Positions 44,115 to 53,063 of a stretch of 64,000 nt of DNA are shown here, one piece after another (position 1 is the first letter of the stretch; every line of letters starts with the position of its first letter). The notes under the pieces were generated by a model that was given only the letters and a program-made list of their open reading frames with translations, was not told the DNA's origin and ran no database searches. Both the position numbers and the translations under genes were made by a program. The DNA is taken from NCBI RefSeq assembly GCF_015291645.1, contig NZ_CP030055.1:5084001-5148000 (forward strand), read 5' to 3'. Origin of the DNA: Bradyrhizobium sp. CCBAU 53340. Its GTDB lineage: Bacteria > Pseudomonadota > Alphaproteobacteria > Rhizobiales > Xanthobacteraceae.

Positions 44115-44889
44115 TGTTGCCCAACGACTTTCCGCCGTCGGCGCCGGCGCCGCGCTGGAACTACGCGGCGTGACACGGCTGTTCGGCGCGCTCGCCGCAC
44201 TGACCGACGTCACCATCACCGTCCGCCCGGGCGAGCGGCGCGCCGTGCTCGGCTCCAACGGCGCCGGCAAGACCACCCTGTTCAACTGCATCACCGGCGA
44301 CTTTCCGCCCTCCTCCGGGACCATCCGCTTCTTTGGCGAGGACGTCACTCACTTCCCGCCCTATGAGCGCATCCGCCGCGGACTGCGCCGGACCTACCAG
44401 ATCTCGGCGCTGTTCCCCGGCCTCACCGTGCAGGACAACGTCTACCTCGCCTGCCGCGGGGTCTCGCGCGGGCGCTTCTCGTTCCTTCGCCCGGGACAGA
44501 ACGATGCCCTGATGCACGCGGCCGACAACCTCGTGCAGGCCGTGCATCTGTCCGCCGTCAAGGACCAGCGCGTGGCCGAACTCGCGCACGGCCAACAACG
44601 TCAGCTCGAGATCGCCCTCGCGCTCGCCGGCGCACCGCGTTTCATCCTGTTCGACGAGCCGGCCGCGGGCCTGTCACCGACCGAACGGGCCGAGCTGATC
44701 GAGATTCTGACCTCGCTGCCGGCGCATATCGGCTACATCATCATCGAGCACGATATGGACGTCGCCTTGCGCGTCGTCGAAAGCGTCACGATGATGCACA
44801 ACGGCCGCGTCTTCAAGGAAGGCCTGCCGCAAGAGATCCAGTCCGATCCCGAGGTGCAGGAACTCTATCTCGGAGGCGGCCATGAATGA
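44107..44889 (+). CDS. livG: Branched-chain-type ABC ATPase, LivG
   Basis: A 260-residue ATPase starting at GTG with GGAGG about nine bases upstream. Walker A is GSNGAGKTT (49-57), the signature is a variant LAHGQQRQLE, Walker B is FILFDEPAAG, and the switch His is in IIEHDMDVAL. The C-terminal LivG helix is short. Overlaps both neighbours by eight bases, showing tight coupling with livM and the livF fusion. Confidence 0.9.
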   Translation: MDSVAQRLSAVGAGAALELRGVTRLFGALAALTDVTITVRPGERRAVLGSNGAGKTTLFNCITGDFPPSSGTIRFFGEDVTHFPPYERIRRGLRRTYQISALFPGLTVQDNVYLACRGVSRGRFSFLRPGQNDALMHAADNLVQAVHLSAVKDQRVAELAHGQQRQLEIALALAGAPRFILFDEPAAGLSPTERAELIEILTSLPAHIGYIIIEHDMDVALRVVESVTMMHNGRVFKEGLPQEIQSDPEVQELYLGGGHE

Positions 44890-47092
44890 GGTTCGCCGCT
44901 CCACTGCCACGCTCGAGGTCCGCGGCCTCGACGTCTATTACGGTCACTCGCACGCGCTGCAAGGCGTCGACCTCACGTTGGAGAGCGGCGTGTTCTCGGT
45001 CGTCGGCCGCAACGGCATGGGCAAGACCACGCTGTGCAAGGCGATCATGGGTCTCGTTGGTGTGAGCGGCGGCTCGATTCGCGTGCGCGGCGAGGACATC
45101 ACGCGGCGTCCGCCGGCCCAGATCGCGCGGCTCGGCGTCGGCTATGTGCCGCAAGGCCGCCGTCTCTGGCGCTCGCTCAGCGTCGATGAGCATCTGCAGC
45201 TTGCCGGCGGGATGCGCTCCGGCGCCTGGACCGTCGAACGCATCTACGACACCTTCCCCCGCCTCGCCGAACGCAAGGGCCACGGTGGCGGCCAGCTGTC
45301 CGGCGGTGAGCAGCAGATGCTGGCCATCTCGCGCGCGCTGCTCACCAATCCGCATCTGTTGATCATGGATGAGCCGACCGAAGGGCTCGCGCCCGTCATC
45401 GTCGCACAGGTCGAGGAGATGCTGCTGCAGCTCGGCGAGGACGGCGACATGTCCGTGCTCGTGATCGAGCAGAACATCGGCGTCGCCACCGCCATCTCGC
45501 GCAATGTCGCGATCATGGTCAACGGCCGCATCAACCGCATCATCGACTCCGGCCGCCTCGCCGCCGACCGCGACCTGCAGCAGCGCCTGCTCGGCGTCGG
45601 GCTTCACGCCGAGCTCGAGCCGGACATCGACCTCGCCGAGTCCGGCCCAGAGGTGAAGCCCGCGCCTGCGCCGCAGCGTGACGGGCCGATCCGCATCTAC
45701 ATCTCCAACCCCACGCTCCCGACACGATGGTCGCAACCGGTGCCGATCGCCCGCATCGAGGCGTCGGCCCGCACCGTCTCCACGCAGGTCACGCGGCCGG
45801 AGGAGACGACACAGCGCAGGCGCGAGCCCGCTGCGACGCAGACTGCAGGCCCGCCCGTAGTGCTGGTCGTCGGCACGCTTGACACCAAAGCCACCGAGCT
45901 GCGCTTCATCCGCGACATCATCGCGGCAGCCGGCCTTCGCACACGGCTGGTCGACGTGTCGACCGGCGGCCGGCATTGCAGCTGCGATGTCTCCGCGCAG
46001 GAGATCGCGCTGAACCACGCCCGCGGCGGATCCGCCGTGTTCGGCGCCGATCGCGGAGCCGCCGTGACCGCGATGGCTGACGCGTTCGCCAATTGGCTGC
46101 GACGCCAGGACAACATTGCCGGCGTGATCTCGGCCGGCGGTTCGGGCGCGGCGTCGCTGGTTGCGCCGGCCATGCGCGCCCTTCCCGTCGGCGTGCCCAA
46201 GCTGATTATCTCCTCTGTCGCCTCCGGCGACGTCGGGCCCTATGTCGGCCCTGCCGACATCACGATGATGTACTCGGTGACCGACGTGCAGGGGTTGAAC
46301 TCGATCTCGCGTGTCGTGCTGGCCAACGGCGCCAATGCGATCGCCGGCATGGTCAAGGCAAGGCTCGATCAACGCGTCGCGACGGCGCGCCAAGCTGGCA
46401 GCCTGCCCTCGGTCGGCATCACCATGTTCGGCGTCACCACGCCGGCGGTGCAGAAGATCGCAGCCGAGCTGCGCGATGATTTCGAGTGCCTGGTCTTCCA
46501 TGCTACCGGCGTCGGCGGCCGCTCCATGGAAAAACTCGTCGAGTCCGGTCAGCTCTCGGGCGTTATCGACCTCACCACGACCGAGATCTGTGATCTCCTC
46601 ATGGGAGGCGTGTTTCCCGCGACGGAGGATCGCCTAGGCGCGATCATTCGCAGCCGCTTGCCTTATGTCGGCTCGGTCGGTGCTCTCGACATGGTCAATT
46701 TCGGCGCTCCCGACACCATTCCCGACCGCTACCGTGGCCGCAAATTCCACGTCCACAATCCGCAGGTGACGTTGATGCGGACGACGGCCGAAGAGAACGA
46801 ACGCATGGGCCGCTGGATCGCCGACCGCATCAACCAGATGGACGGCCCCGTCCGTTTCTTCCTGCCCGAGGGCGGCGTCTCCGCGCTCGATGCGCGAGGC
46901 CAGCCATTCTGGGACCCGGAAGCCGACGCCGCGCTGTTCCGCGCGCTGGAGCGCAACGTCCGACAGACCGCCAATCGCCAGCTCATTCGCATGCCCAAGA
47001 ACATCAACGATCCCGACTTCGCCGCCGCCGTCGTCAGTGCGTTCCGAACGCTGTTCGGCCGCACCGGCGCGCGGCGGAGACTAGCGAGGTAA
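44882..47092 (+). CDS. Fusion of LivF ATPase with Tm-1-like (UPF0261) ATP-binding domain
   Basis: A 736-residue two-part protein. Residues 1-240 are a complete LivF: Walker A GRNGMGKTT (42-50), YVPQGRRLW Q-loop, signature LSGGEQQ (139-145), Walker B LLIMDEPTEG, switch HisGln region VLVIEQNIGV. A Pro/Arg-rich linker covers about 245-323. Residues 324 to about 730 form a UPF0261/Tm-1-like domain (VVLVVGTLDTKATELRFIRD; ISAGGSGAASLVAP; FHATGVGGRSMEKL). Tm-1-type domains occur in the tomato virus-resistance protein beside a TIM barrel; here that barrel is the next gene. The reaction of the domain is unknown. No frameshift separates the halves. Confidence 0.88.
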   Translation: MNEVRRSTATLEVRGLDVYYGHSHALQGVDLTLESGVFSVVGRNGMGKTTLCKAIMGLVGVSGGSIRVRGEDITRRPPAQIARLGVGYVPQGRRLWRSLSVDEHLQLAGGMRSGAWTVERIYDTFPRLAERKGHGGGQLSGGEQQMLAISRALLTNPHLLIMDEPTEGLAPVIVAQVEEMLLQLGEDGDMSVLVIEQNIGVATAISRNVAIMVNGRINRIIDSGRLAADRDLQQRLLGVGLHAELEPDIDLAESGPEVKPAPAPQRDGPIRIYISNPTLPTRWSQPVPIARIEASARTVSTQVTRPEETTQRRREPAATQTAGPPVVLVVGTLDTKATELRFIRDIIAAAGLRTRLVDVSTGGRHCSCDVSAQEIALNHARGGSAVFGADRGAAVTAMADAFANWLRRQDNIAGVISAGGSGAASLVAPAMRALPVGVPKLIISSVASGDVGPYVGPADITMMYSVTDVQGLNSISRVVLANGANAIAGMVKARLDQRVATARQAGSLPSVGITMFGVTTPAVQKIAAELRDDFECLVFHATGVGGRSMEKLVESGQLSGVIDLTTTEICDLLMGGVFPATEDRLGAIIRSRLPYVGSVGALDMVNFGAPDTIPDRYRGRKFHVHNPQVTLMRTTAEENERMGRWIADRINQMDGPVRFFLPEGGVSALDARGQPFWDPEADAALFRALERNVRQTANRQLIRMPKNINDPDFAAAVVSAFRTLFGRTGARRRLAR

Positions 47093-47095
47093 CCG

Positions 47096-47929
47096 ATGGC
47101 CAGGTTTGAACGCGCTGCCCTCCTGAAGAAGTTCCGCGACATGGCAAGGCGCGGTGAGCCGATCGTCGGCGGCGGCGCCGGTACCGGCCTGTCAGCCAAG
47201 TGCGAGGAGTCCGGCGGCGTCGATCTCATCGTGATCTACAATTCCGGCCGCTATCGCATGGCCGGCCGTGGCTCGCTCGCCGGCCTGATGGCTTACGGCG
47301 ATGCCAATGCCATCGTGCTCGAAATGGCCGGCGAGGTGCTGCCCGTGGTCACCCGGACGCCGGTGCTTGCCGGTGTCAATGGCACCGATCCATTCCGCGA
47401 CATGGATGTGTTTCTCGACCAGCTGAAGACGCTCGGATTTGCGGGTGTCCAGAACTTTCCGACCGTCGGCCTTATCGACGGCACTTTCCGCGCCAATCTC
47501 GAAGAGACCGGCATGTCCTATGCGCTCGAGATCGACATGATCGCCAAGGCCCACGACAAGGACATGCTGACGACGCCCTATGTGTTCAGCGAGAAGGAAG
47601 CCGCAGCGATGGCGATCGCCGGCGCGGATATCATCGTCTGCCACATGGGGTTGACGACCGGCGGCACGATCGGCGCGCAGACCGCGCCAAAGCTCAACGA
47701 CTGTCCAGAGCATATCGATACCTGGGCCACAGCGGCGCTCAGCGTCAATCCAGAGATCCTGGTGCTGGCCCATGGCGGCCCGATCGCCGATCCCGCCGAC
47801 GCCGATTTCATCATGAAGAACACCCGTTATTGCCACGGCTTCTACGGCGCGTCCTCGATGGAGCGACTGCCCGTGGAACGGGCGCTGACGGAGCAGGTGC
47901 GTCAATTCAAGGCGATCGGCGCGCGATAA
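47096..47929 (+). CDS. Tm-1-associated TIM-barrel protein (PEP-hydrolase/mutase-like)
   Basis: A 277-residue TIM-barrel protein of the family annotated as phosphoenolpyruvate hydrolase-like or TIM-barrel signal transduction protein. Landmarks are [56 protein letters not shown] and ICHMG-type [17 protein letters not shown]. It corresponds to the C-terminal half of plant Tm-1, while the N-terminal half is fused to LivF just upstream (3-base gap). The pair probably acts as one enzyme on the imported compound or its product. Confidence 0.83.
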   Translation: MARFERAALLKKFRDMARRGEPIVGGGAGTGLSAKCEESGGVDLIVIYNSGRYRMAGRGSLAGLMAYGDANAIVLEMAGEVLPVVTRTPVLAGVNGTDPFRDMDVFLDQLKTLGFAGVQNFPTVGLIDGTFRANLEETGMSYALEIDMIAKAHDKDMLTTPYVFSEKEAAAMAIAGADIIVCHMGLTTGGTIGAQTAPKLNDCPEHIDTWATAALSVNPEILVLAHGGPIADPADADFIMKNTRYCHGFYGASSMERLPVERALTEQVRQFKAIGAR

Positions 47930-47954
47930 CGCCGAAAGTTCGAGGGAGGGAAAG

Positions 47955-50852
47955 ATGTCAGGGATTCTGGTCGGTGAATTGATCCTCTGGCTGATCGTCG
48001 CGATCGTCGTGATCGTGGTCGGCGTCTACATCGTCAACTGGCTCTACCACCGCTCCTCCAAGGAGACCTCGTTCGTCCGGACCGGCTTCCTCGGCGAGCG
48101 CGTGGTGATCAATGGCGGCGCCTTCGTGCTGCCGTTCATCCACGATTACACGCCGGTCAACATGAACGTCTTGCCGATGGGCATCGTGCGCTCGAGGCAG
48201 GACGCCGTGATCACCCGCGACCGCATGCGCGTCGACATCGAGGCCGACTTCTATGTTCGCGTGCAGCCGACCCGCGAAGCTGTCTCCATCGCGGCTGCAA
48301 CCCTCGGCCGCCGCACCATGGAACCGGAACAGTTGCATGCGCTGCTGGCCGGCAAGTTCATCTCCGCGATCCGCTCGGTCGCCTCCGAAATGACGATGGA
48401 GGAGATGCACGAGCGGCGCGGCGACTATGTCGCACGCGTCAAGACCAATGCCGCCGAGGCCCTCGCCCAGAACGGCCTCGAGCTGGAATCGGTCGCGATC
48501 ACCGATCTCGATCAGACCGACCTCGAATTCTTCAACCCGTCGAACCGCTTTGACGCCGAAGGCCTGACGCGCCTGATGGAGGACATCGAGGCCAAGCGGA
48601 AGCTGCGCAACGACATCGAGCAGGACTCGATGATCAAGATCCGCTCGCGCAACCTGGAGGCCGAGCGGCAGGCGCTCGAAATCGAGCGCGAGAGCGAGAC
48701 CGCACGCCTTGAGCAGGAACGCGACATCGAGATGCGCCGCGCCCTCCAACGCACCGAAGTCGCCCGCGAGCGCGCGCTACGCGAGACCGAGGCCGAACAG
48801 GCACAGATCTCCGCGCGCGAGGCCATTGAGCGTGCCCGCATTGCCAACGACCAGGCGATCGCGGAGGCCCGCATCGCCTCGGAGCGCGAGACCCGCCAGA
48901 AGGAGATCGAGCGGACGCGCACCATCGAGGAGAAGGAGCTGCTGGCGCGCGAGGAAATCGAGAAGACCCGTATCGCCAACCAGCGCTCGATCGACACGAC
49001 CCGTATCGCGTCCGAGCGCGAAGTCCGCCAGCGCGAGATCGAGCGGATGCGCACGGTCGAGGAAGCCGAAATTTCCGCCCGCGAAGCCATCGAGAAGGCC
49101 CGGATCCAGCAGGATCGCGTCGTCACCGATGCGCGTATCGCCAACGAGGAGGAGACCCGTCGTCGCGAGATCGAGCGCAGCCGCGCCGTGGACGAAGCCG
49201 AGATCGCCGCGCGCGAGGCCACTGAAAAGGCGCGCATCGCCCAGACGCTGATTGTCAATGTCGAACGCATCTCCTCCGATGAGCGCACCCGCGCGCTGGA
49301 GATCCAGCAGGTACGGACCATCCAGGAGGCCGAGATCGAGGCGCAGCGCGCGGTCGAAGCCGCCCGCATCGCGCGCGAACGGACGCTGGCCGCCGAGCGG
49401 ATCGCCGCCGAGCAGAACACCCGTCAGCTCGAGATCGAGCGCAACCGGGCGCTCGACGTCGCCGGCATCGCCGCGCGCGAAACCACCGAGGCGACGCGCA
49501 TCGCTCAGGAGGAGCGCGTACGCTCGCTGGAGATCGCCCGCAATCGTGCCGTCGAGGAGGCCGATATTGCCTCGCGCGAGGCGATTGAGGCCGCCCGTAT
49601 CGCCCAGGAGAAGGCAGTTGCCGCCGAGCGCATCCAGGCCGAGCGCGACACCCGTTCCCTCGAGATCGAGCGGACGGGCGCTCTGGAGGCGGCCGAGTTG
49701 AAGCGGCGCGACGCCATCGAGCGTCAGCGCATCACGGTCGATCTGGCGCTCGAGGCCGAGCGCATCAATTCCTCCAAGAAGCGCGAGGTGCTCAATATCG
49801 AGCAGAAGAAGGCGGTCGAGATCGCAGACGAGGATCGTGTCATCGCCCTCTCCACCAAGCGCTCCGAACGCATCGACGCTGACCGCCAGGTCAAGCAGGC
49901 CGAGATCGTCGCGCGCAAGGAGATCGAGACCACCGACGTCTCGCGGGAGCAAGCGCTCGAGGCGGCTCGCCTCGAGCGACGGCGCGCCATCGAGCAGCTC
50001 GAGGTCGCTCGCGTCCAGTCGCTCCAGGAGGCCGAAATCGCCTCCCGCGAAGAGGTCGAACGCGCCCGCATCGCGTCCGATCGTGGGCTCGACGAAGCCC
50101 GCATCGGCCGCGAACGCGAGCTGCGCAAGCTCGAGGTTAACAGAGAGAAGGACGTCGAGACGGTCCTGATGGAGAAAGCCATCGCCATCCATCAGAAATC
50201 ACTTGAGGAGTCAGCGGCCCGTGCCGCCGCCGAAGAGGCCCGCATGCGCGCCACCGAGGCGGCCGAGCGCGTCGTCACCGCCCGCGAGAGCGAGATCGCA
50301 AAGCGTCGCAAGACGGTCGAGGTGCTGCTCGCCGAAAAGCAGGCTGAGGAAATCCGCATCGCCGCAGAGGCCGAGCGCGTGCGAGCCGCCGTCGAGGCCG
50401 AGGCGCAGCGCATGCTGAACGAGGCCGAAAACGTCCTTACCGACCAGGCGCGTTACTCGCTGTTCCGCAGAAAGCTGCTCGACCGCATCGAGGGCATCGT
50501 GCGCGAGAGCGTCAAGCCGATGGAGAAGATCGAAGGCATCCGCATCCTCCAGGTCGATGGCCTCAACGGCAACGGACATGGCGGCAATGGCGGCCGCAGC
50601 GCCACCGACGAGGTGATCGACTCCGCCCTGCGCTACCGCGTCCAGGCGCCACTGATCGATTCCATTCTGTCCGACATCGGCGTCGAGGGCGGCAGCCTCG
50701 CCAAGATGCCCGGCCTGATCCGCGAGGCCCGCGACATGCAAGGGATCAAGGATTCCGCACGCAAGGGTGGCGGCGACAAGCCTGCGGCCTCCCCACCCGC
50801 GGCTGAGGGTGGCGAAGCACCGGCCGAGCGCGGGCCGCGGAAGAAGAGCTGA
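47955..50852 (+). CDS. Very long flotillin/SPFH-family coiled-coil membrane protein
   Basis: A 965-residue protein. One N-terminal transmembrane segment (ILWLIVAIVVIVVGVYIVNW), an SPFH/band-7 domain over about residues 40-190 (FLGERVVINGGAFVLPFIHD; VDIEADFYVRVQPT), then a charged coiled coil from about 200 to 850, and a Gly/Pro-rich tail (GNGHGGNGG; KPAASPPAAEG). Known flotillins have about 400-700 residues, so the coil is greatly extended. Residues 285-581 are near-exact 44-residue repeats with hendecad (11-residue) periodicity. Flotillins scaffold membrane microdomains; here it may organise the importer and hydroxylase at the membrane. GGGAGGGA precedes the ATG. Confidence 0.87.
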   Translation: MSGILVGELILWLIVAIVVIVVGVYIVNWLYHRSSKETSFVRTGFLGERVVINGGAFVLPFIHDYTPVNMNVLPMGIVRSRQDAVITRDRMRVDIEADFYVRVQPTREAVSIAAATLGRRTMEPEQLHALLAGKFISAIRSVASEMTMEEMHERRGDYVARVKTNAAEALAQNGLELESVAITDLDQTDLEFFNPSNRFDAEGLTRLMEDIEAKRKLRNDIEQDSMIKIRSRNLEAERQALEIERESETARLEQERDIEMRRALQRTEVARERALRETEAEQAQISAREAIERARIANDQAIAEARIASERETRQKEIERTRTIEEKELLAREEIEKTRIANQRSIDTTRIASEREVRQREIERMRTVEEAEISAREAIEKARIQQDRVVTDARIANEEETRRREIERSRAVDEAEIAAREATEKARIAQTLIVNVERISSDERTRALEIQQVRTIQEAEIEAQRAVEAARIARERTLAAERIAAEQNTRQLEIERNRALDVAGIAARETTEATRIAQEERVRSLEIARNRAVEEADIASREAIEAARIAQEKAVAAERIQAERDTRSLEIERTGALEAAELKRRDAIERQRITVDLALEAERINSSKKREVLNIEQKKAVEIADEDRVIALSTKRSERIDADRQVKQAEIVARKEIETTDVSREQALEAARLERRRAIEQLEVARVQSLQEAEIASREEVERARIASDRGLDEARIGRERELRKLEVNREKDVETVLMEKAIAIHQKSLEESAARAAAEEARMRATEAAERVVTARESEIAKRRKTVEVLLAEKQAEEIRIAAEAERVRAAVEAEAQRMLNEAENVLTDQARYSLFRRKLLDRIEGIVRESVKPMEKIEGIRILQVDGLNGNGHGGNGGRSATDEVIDSALRYRVQAPLIDSILSDIGVEGGSLAKMPGLIREARDMQGIKDSARKGGGDKPAASPPAAEGGEAPAERGPRKKS
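48807..49697 (+). repeat. Tandem 132-bp coding repeats in the flotillin gene
   Basis: Seven consecutive units encode the pattern IxAREAIExARIAxx...ERxTRxxEIERxRxxEEAE (consensus, partly variable). Unit starts are at 48807, 48939, 49071, 49203, 49335, 49467 and 49566. All are 132 bases (44 residues, four hendecads) except the sixth, which is 99 bases (three hendecads). The loss of exactly one 11-residue turn keeps the coil in register. Degenerate units continue downstream. Confidence 0.85.
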
Positions 50853-50861
50853 GGTTGCGCC

Positions 50862-51299
50862 ATGGCCCGCGTCTATGTCTCCACCGTCGTCAATGCCCGT
50901 AATGACCGTGTCTGGGCGCGGGTGCGCGACTTCAACGGCCTGCCGAACTGGCACCCGGCCATCGCCGAAAGCCGCATCGAGGGTGGCGAGCCCGCCGACA
51001 AGATCGGTTGCGTGCGAGATTTTCGCCTGCGCAATGGCGATCGCATCCGTGAGAAGCTCTTGGGTCTGTCCGACTACGACATGTTCTGCACCTACTCGAT
51101 CCTGGAATCCCCGATGGGAGTTGAGAACTATGTTGCGACCCTGCGGTTGACGCCCGTCACTGACGGCGACCAGACTTTTGTGGAATGGACCGCCGAGTTC
51201 GATTGCGCGCCGGAGCGCGAGACCGAGCTCGTCAACAACATCGGTGGGGGCGTGTTCCAGGGCGGCTTTGATGCGCTCAAGCGCGTGTTTGGAGGCTGA
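50862..51299 (+). CDS. SRPBCC-family protein (polyketide cyclase/CoxG-like), copy 1
   Basis: A 145-residue START-fold protein (MARVYVSTVVNARNDRVWAR; DFNGLPNWHPAIAESRIEGG; IGCVRDFRLRNGDRIREKLL). Proteins of this fold bind hydrophobic ligands in a deep pocket. In CO dehydrogenase clusters the SRPBCC protein CoxG attaches the enzyme to the membrane and delivers quinone; with a molybdenum hydroxylase just downstream, a similar role is plausible. Nine bases after the flotillin gene. Confidence 0.83.
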   Translation: MARVYVSTVVNARNDRVWARVRDFNGLPNWHPAIAESRIEGGEPADKIGCVRDFRLRNGDRIREKLLGLSDYDMFCTYSILESPMGVENYVATLRLTPVTDGDQTFVEWTAEFDCAPERETELVNNIGGGVFQGGFDALKRVFGG

Positions 51300-51303
51300 G
51301 ATC

Positions 51304-51747
51304 GTGCCGCATATCGTCAAGAGCACGATCCTGAATGCGCCGACCGACACGGTGTGGAACGTGCTGCGCGATTTCAACGGGCATGATCGCTGGCATCCGG
51401 CGGTTGCGACCTCCACCATCGAGCGCGCGCAATCTTCGGACAAGATCGGCTGTGTCAGGCGGTTCAGGCTCCGCGATGGCGCGGAGTTGCGCGAGCAGCT
51501 CCTGGCGCTGTCCGACCTGGAACAGTCCTTCAGCTATTGCCTGCTCGATACGCCGGTGCCGATGTTCAACTACGTCGCCCATGTCCGGCTTCTGCCGGTC
51601 ACCGACGGTGACCGGACTTTCTGGCACTGGGAATCCCGCTTCACCACGAAGCCGGAAGATCGCGACCACATCACCCACATGGTCGCCGAAGACATCTATC
51701 AGGCTGGGTTCGAAGCAATCCGCCGACACCTGAAGGAGGCCGCTTAA
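51304..51747 (+). CDS. SRPBCC-family protein, copy 2
   Basis: A 147-residue START-fold protein starting at GTG with GGAGG upstream (PHIVKSTILNAPTDTVWNVL; DFNGHDRWHPAVATSTIERA; IGCVRRFRLRDGAELREQLL). It is clearly homologous to the preceding gene, with shared DFNG, WHPA and KIGCVR-FRLR-G motifs, so the pair comes from a duplication. The copies differ in their second halves, which suggests different ligands or heterodimer formation. Four bases separate them. Confidence 0.83.
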   Translation: MPHIVKSTILNAPTDTVWNVLRDFNGHDRWHPAVATSTIERAQSSDKIGCVRRFRLRDGAELREQLLALSDLEQSFSYCLLDTPVPMFNYVAHVRLLPVTDGDRTFWHWESRFTTKPEDRDHITHMVAEDIYQAGFEAIRRHLKEAA

Positions 51748-51750
51748 GCC

Positions 51751-52569
51751 ATGGCCGTGACAGTCAAGACCTTTGCGAATGTCAGCGAGGCGGCCGGGGC
51801 GCTGTCCTCGGACCGCAGCGCGCGCTATCTCGGCGGCGGAACGCTGGTGATGCGGGCGCTGAACGAGGGAGACGTTTCGATCTCGACCATTGTCCGCGCC
51901 CAGGACCTCGCTTTGACCCGGATCGACGCAGCGGGCCCGCGCGTGACGCTCGGGGCCGGCGTGACCTTCGCACGCGTGCTCGCCGAGCGCGACCTCGCCT
52001 TCCTGCACGCCCCGGCGCGCTCGATCGGCGGCCCCGCCGTGCGCAATATGGGGACCGTCGGCGGCAATCTGTTTGCGCCGAACCCCTACGGCGATTTCAC
52101 CGTGGCGCTGCTGGCGCTCGACGCCACCGTGGCCGTGCAAGGCAGCTTTGGTTCGCGCGACATCGGAATCGAGGAATTCTTGCAGGCACGCGACAGGCAG
52201 GCCGGCACATTGGTCCTGTCAATCTCCTGCACCCGGCCGGCAAGCACCGAGGCGTTCCGCTATCGCAAGATCGCGCGCATCAAGCCGAAGGGCGGCTCAG
52301 TCATCACGTTGGCCGCGCATATACCGATCAGCGGCGGCCGGATCGCAGGCGCTCGGATTGCGCTCGGCTCGATGGCGCCGACGCAGATCCGCGCCCGCGC
52401 CGCCGAGCGTGCGCTCGAGGGCCGCCTGCTGGATGCCGCGACCATCGCCGCCGCCGCATCCGCAGCCACCGAAGGAACATCGCCATCCGACAACGCGCTC
52501 GGAAGCGCCTGGTATCGCCGCGAGATCGTCGGCGTCCATCTGCGCCGCCTGCTGTCGGGACAGGAATAG
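51751..52569 (+). CDS. Molybdenum hydroxylase FAD subunit (CoxM-like)
   Basis: A 272-residue FAD-binding subunit of the xanthine oxidase/CO dehydrogenase medium-chain family. FAD loops are YLGGGTLVMRALNEG and GPAVRNMGTVGGNLFAPNPYGD; the C-terminal CO-dehydrogenase flavoprotein domain starts near residue 170. It passes electrons from the [2Fe-2S] subunit to the acceptor. The name CoxM reflects the family only; the enzyme is probably not a CO dehydrogenase. Confidence 0.88.
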   Translation: MAVTVKTFANVSEAAGALSSDRSARYLGGGTLVMRALNEGDVSISTIVRAQDLALTRIDAAGPRVTLGAGVTFARVLAERDLAFLHAPARSIGGPAVRNMGTVGGNLFAPNPYGDFTVALLALDATVAVQGSFGSRDIGIEEFLQARDRQAGTLVLSISCTRPASTEAFRYRKIARIKPKGGSVITLAAHIPISGGRIAGARIALGSMAPTQIRARAAERALEGRLLDAATIAAAASAATEGTSPSDNALGSAWYRREIVGVHLRRLLSGQE

Positions 52570-52574
52570 AGCCC

Positions 52575-53051
52575 ATGTCCAAGATTCCCCTCCAATTTCG
52601 TCACAACGGCCGCGACGTCGCGATCTTCGTCGACGGCGGCACCAATCTGCTGGTGGCCCTGCGCGAGTTGATCGGTGACATGACGCCAAAGTTCGGCTGC
52701 GGCCAGGGTGGCTGCGGCACCTGCAGTGTGCTGGTCGATGGCGAGCTCCACCTGTCCTGCTTGACCCTCGCTGAAACGGTCGCGGGCCGTTCGGTCGAGA
52801 CGCTCGACGGCATGAAGCAGGGCCCGAACCTGCACCCACTCCAGCGCGCCTTTGCCGACAACTTTGCGGCCCAGTGCGGCTATTGCACGCCGGGCATGCT
52901 GATGGCCGCAAAAGCCCTGCTCGACCGCAATCCCTCGCCAAACCGGGACGAGGTCATCGAGGCCATCTCGGGCAACATCTGCCGCTGCACCGGCTACGAG
53001 CCGATCATCAATGCCATCCTGGCGGTCGCGGGCGGCCGGGTCAGCGCGTGA
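52575..53051 (+). CDS. Molybdenum hydroxylase iron-sulfur subunit (CoxS-like)
   Basis: A 158-residue protein with two [2Fe-2S] clusters. The plant-ferredoxin site uses Cys42, Cys47, Cys50 and Cys62 (CGQGGCGTC). The second, near the Mo cofactor, uses Cys101, Cys104, Cys136 and Cys138 (CGYCTPGM; CRCTGYEP). All eight ligands are intact. It links the Mo subunit to the FAD subunit. Five bases after the FAD-subunit gene. Confidence 0.93.
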   Translation: MSKIPLQFRHNGRDVAIFVDGGTNLLVALRELIGDMTPKFGCGQGGCGTCSVLVDGELHLSCLTLAETVAGRSVETLDGMKQGPNLHPLQRAFADNFAAQCGYCTPGMLMAAKALLDRNPSPNRDEVIEAISGNICRCTGYEPIINAILAVAGGRVSA

Positions 53052-53063
53052 GGGGATGCGACC

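Noticed and set aside
44813..46501. A 562-residue open frame on the minus strand
   Set aside because: Antisense to the LivF-Tm-1 fusion gene and rich in His/Asp/Arg repeats typical of reversed coding sequence.
48807..49697. CRISPR-like array
   Set aside because: The repeats are 132-base coding units without separate unique spacers; they lie in frame in the flotillin gene and explain a coiled coil.
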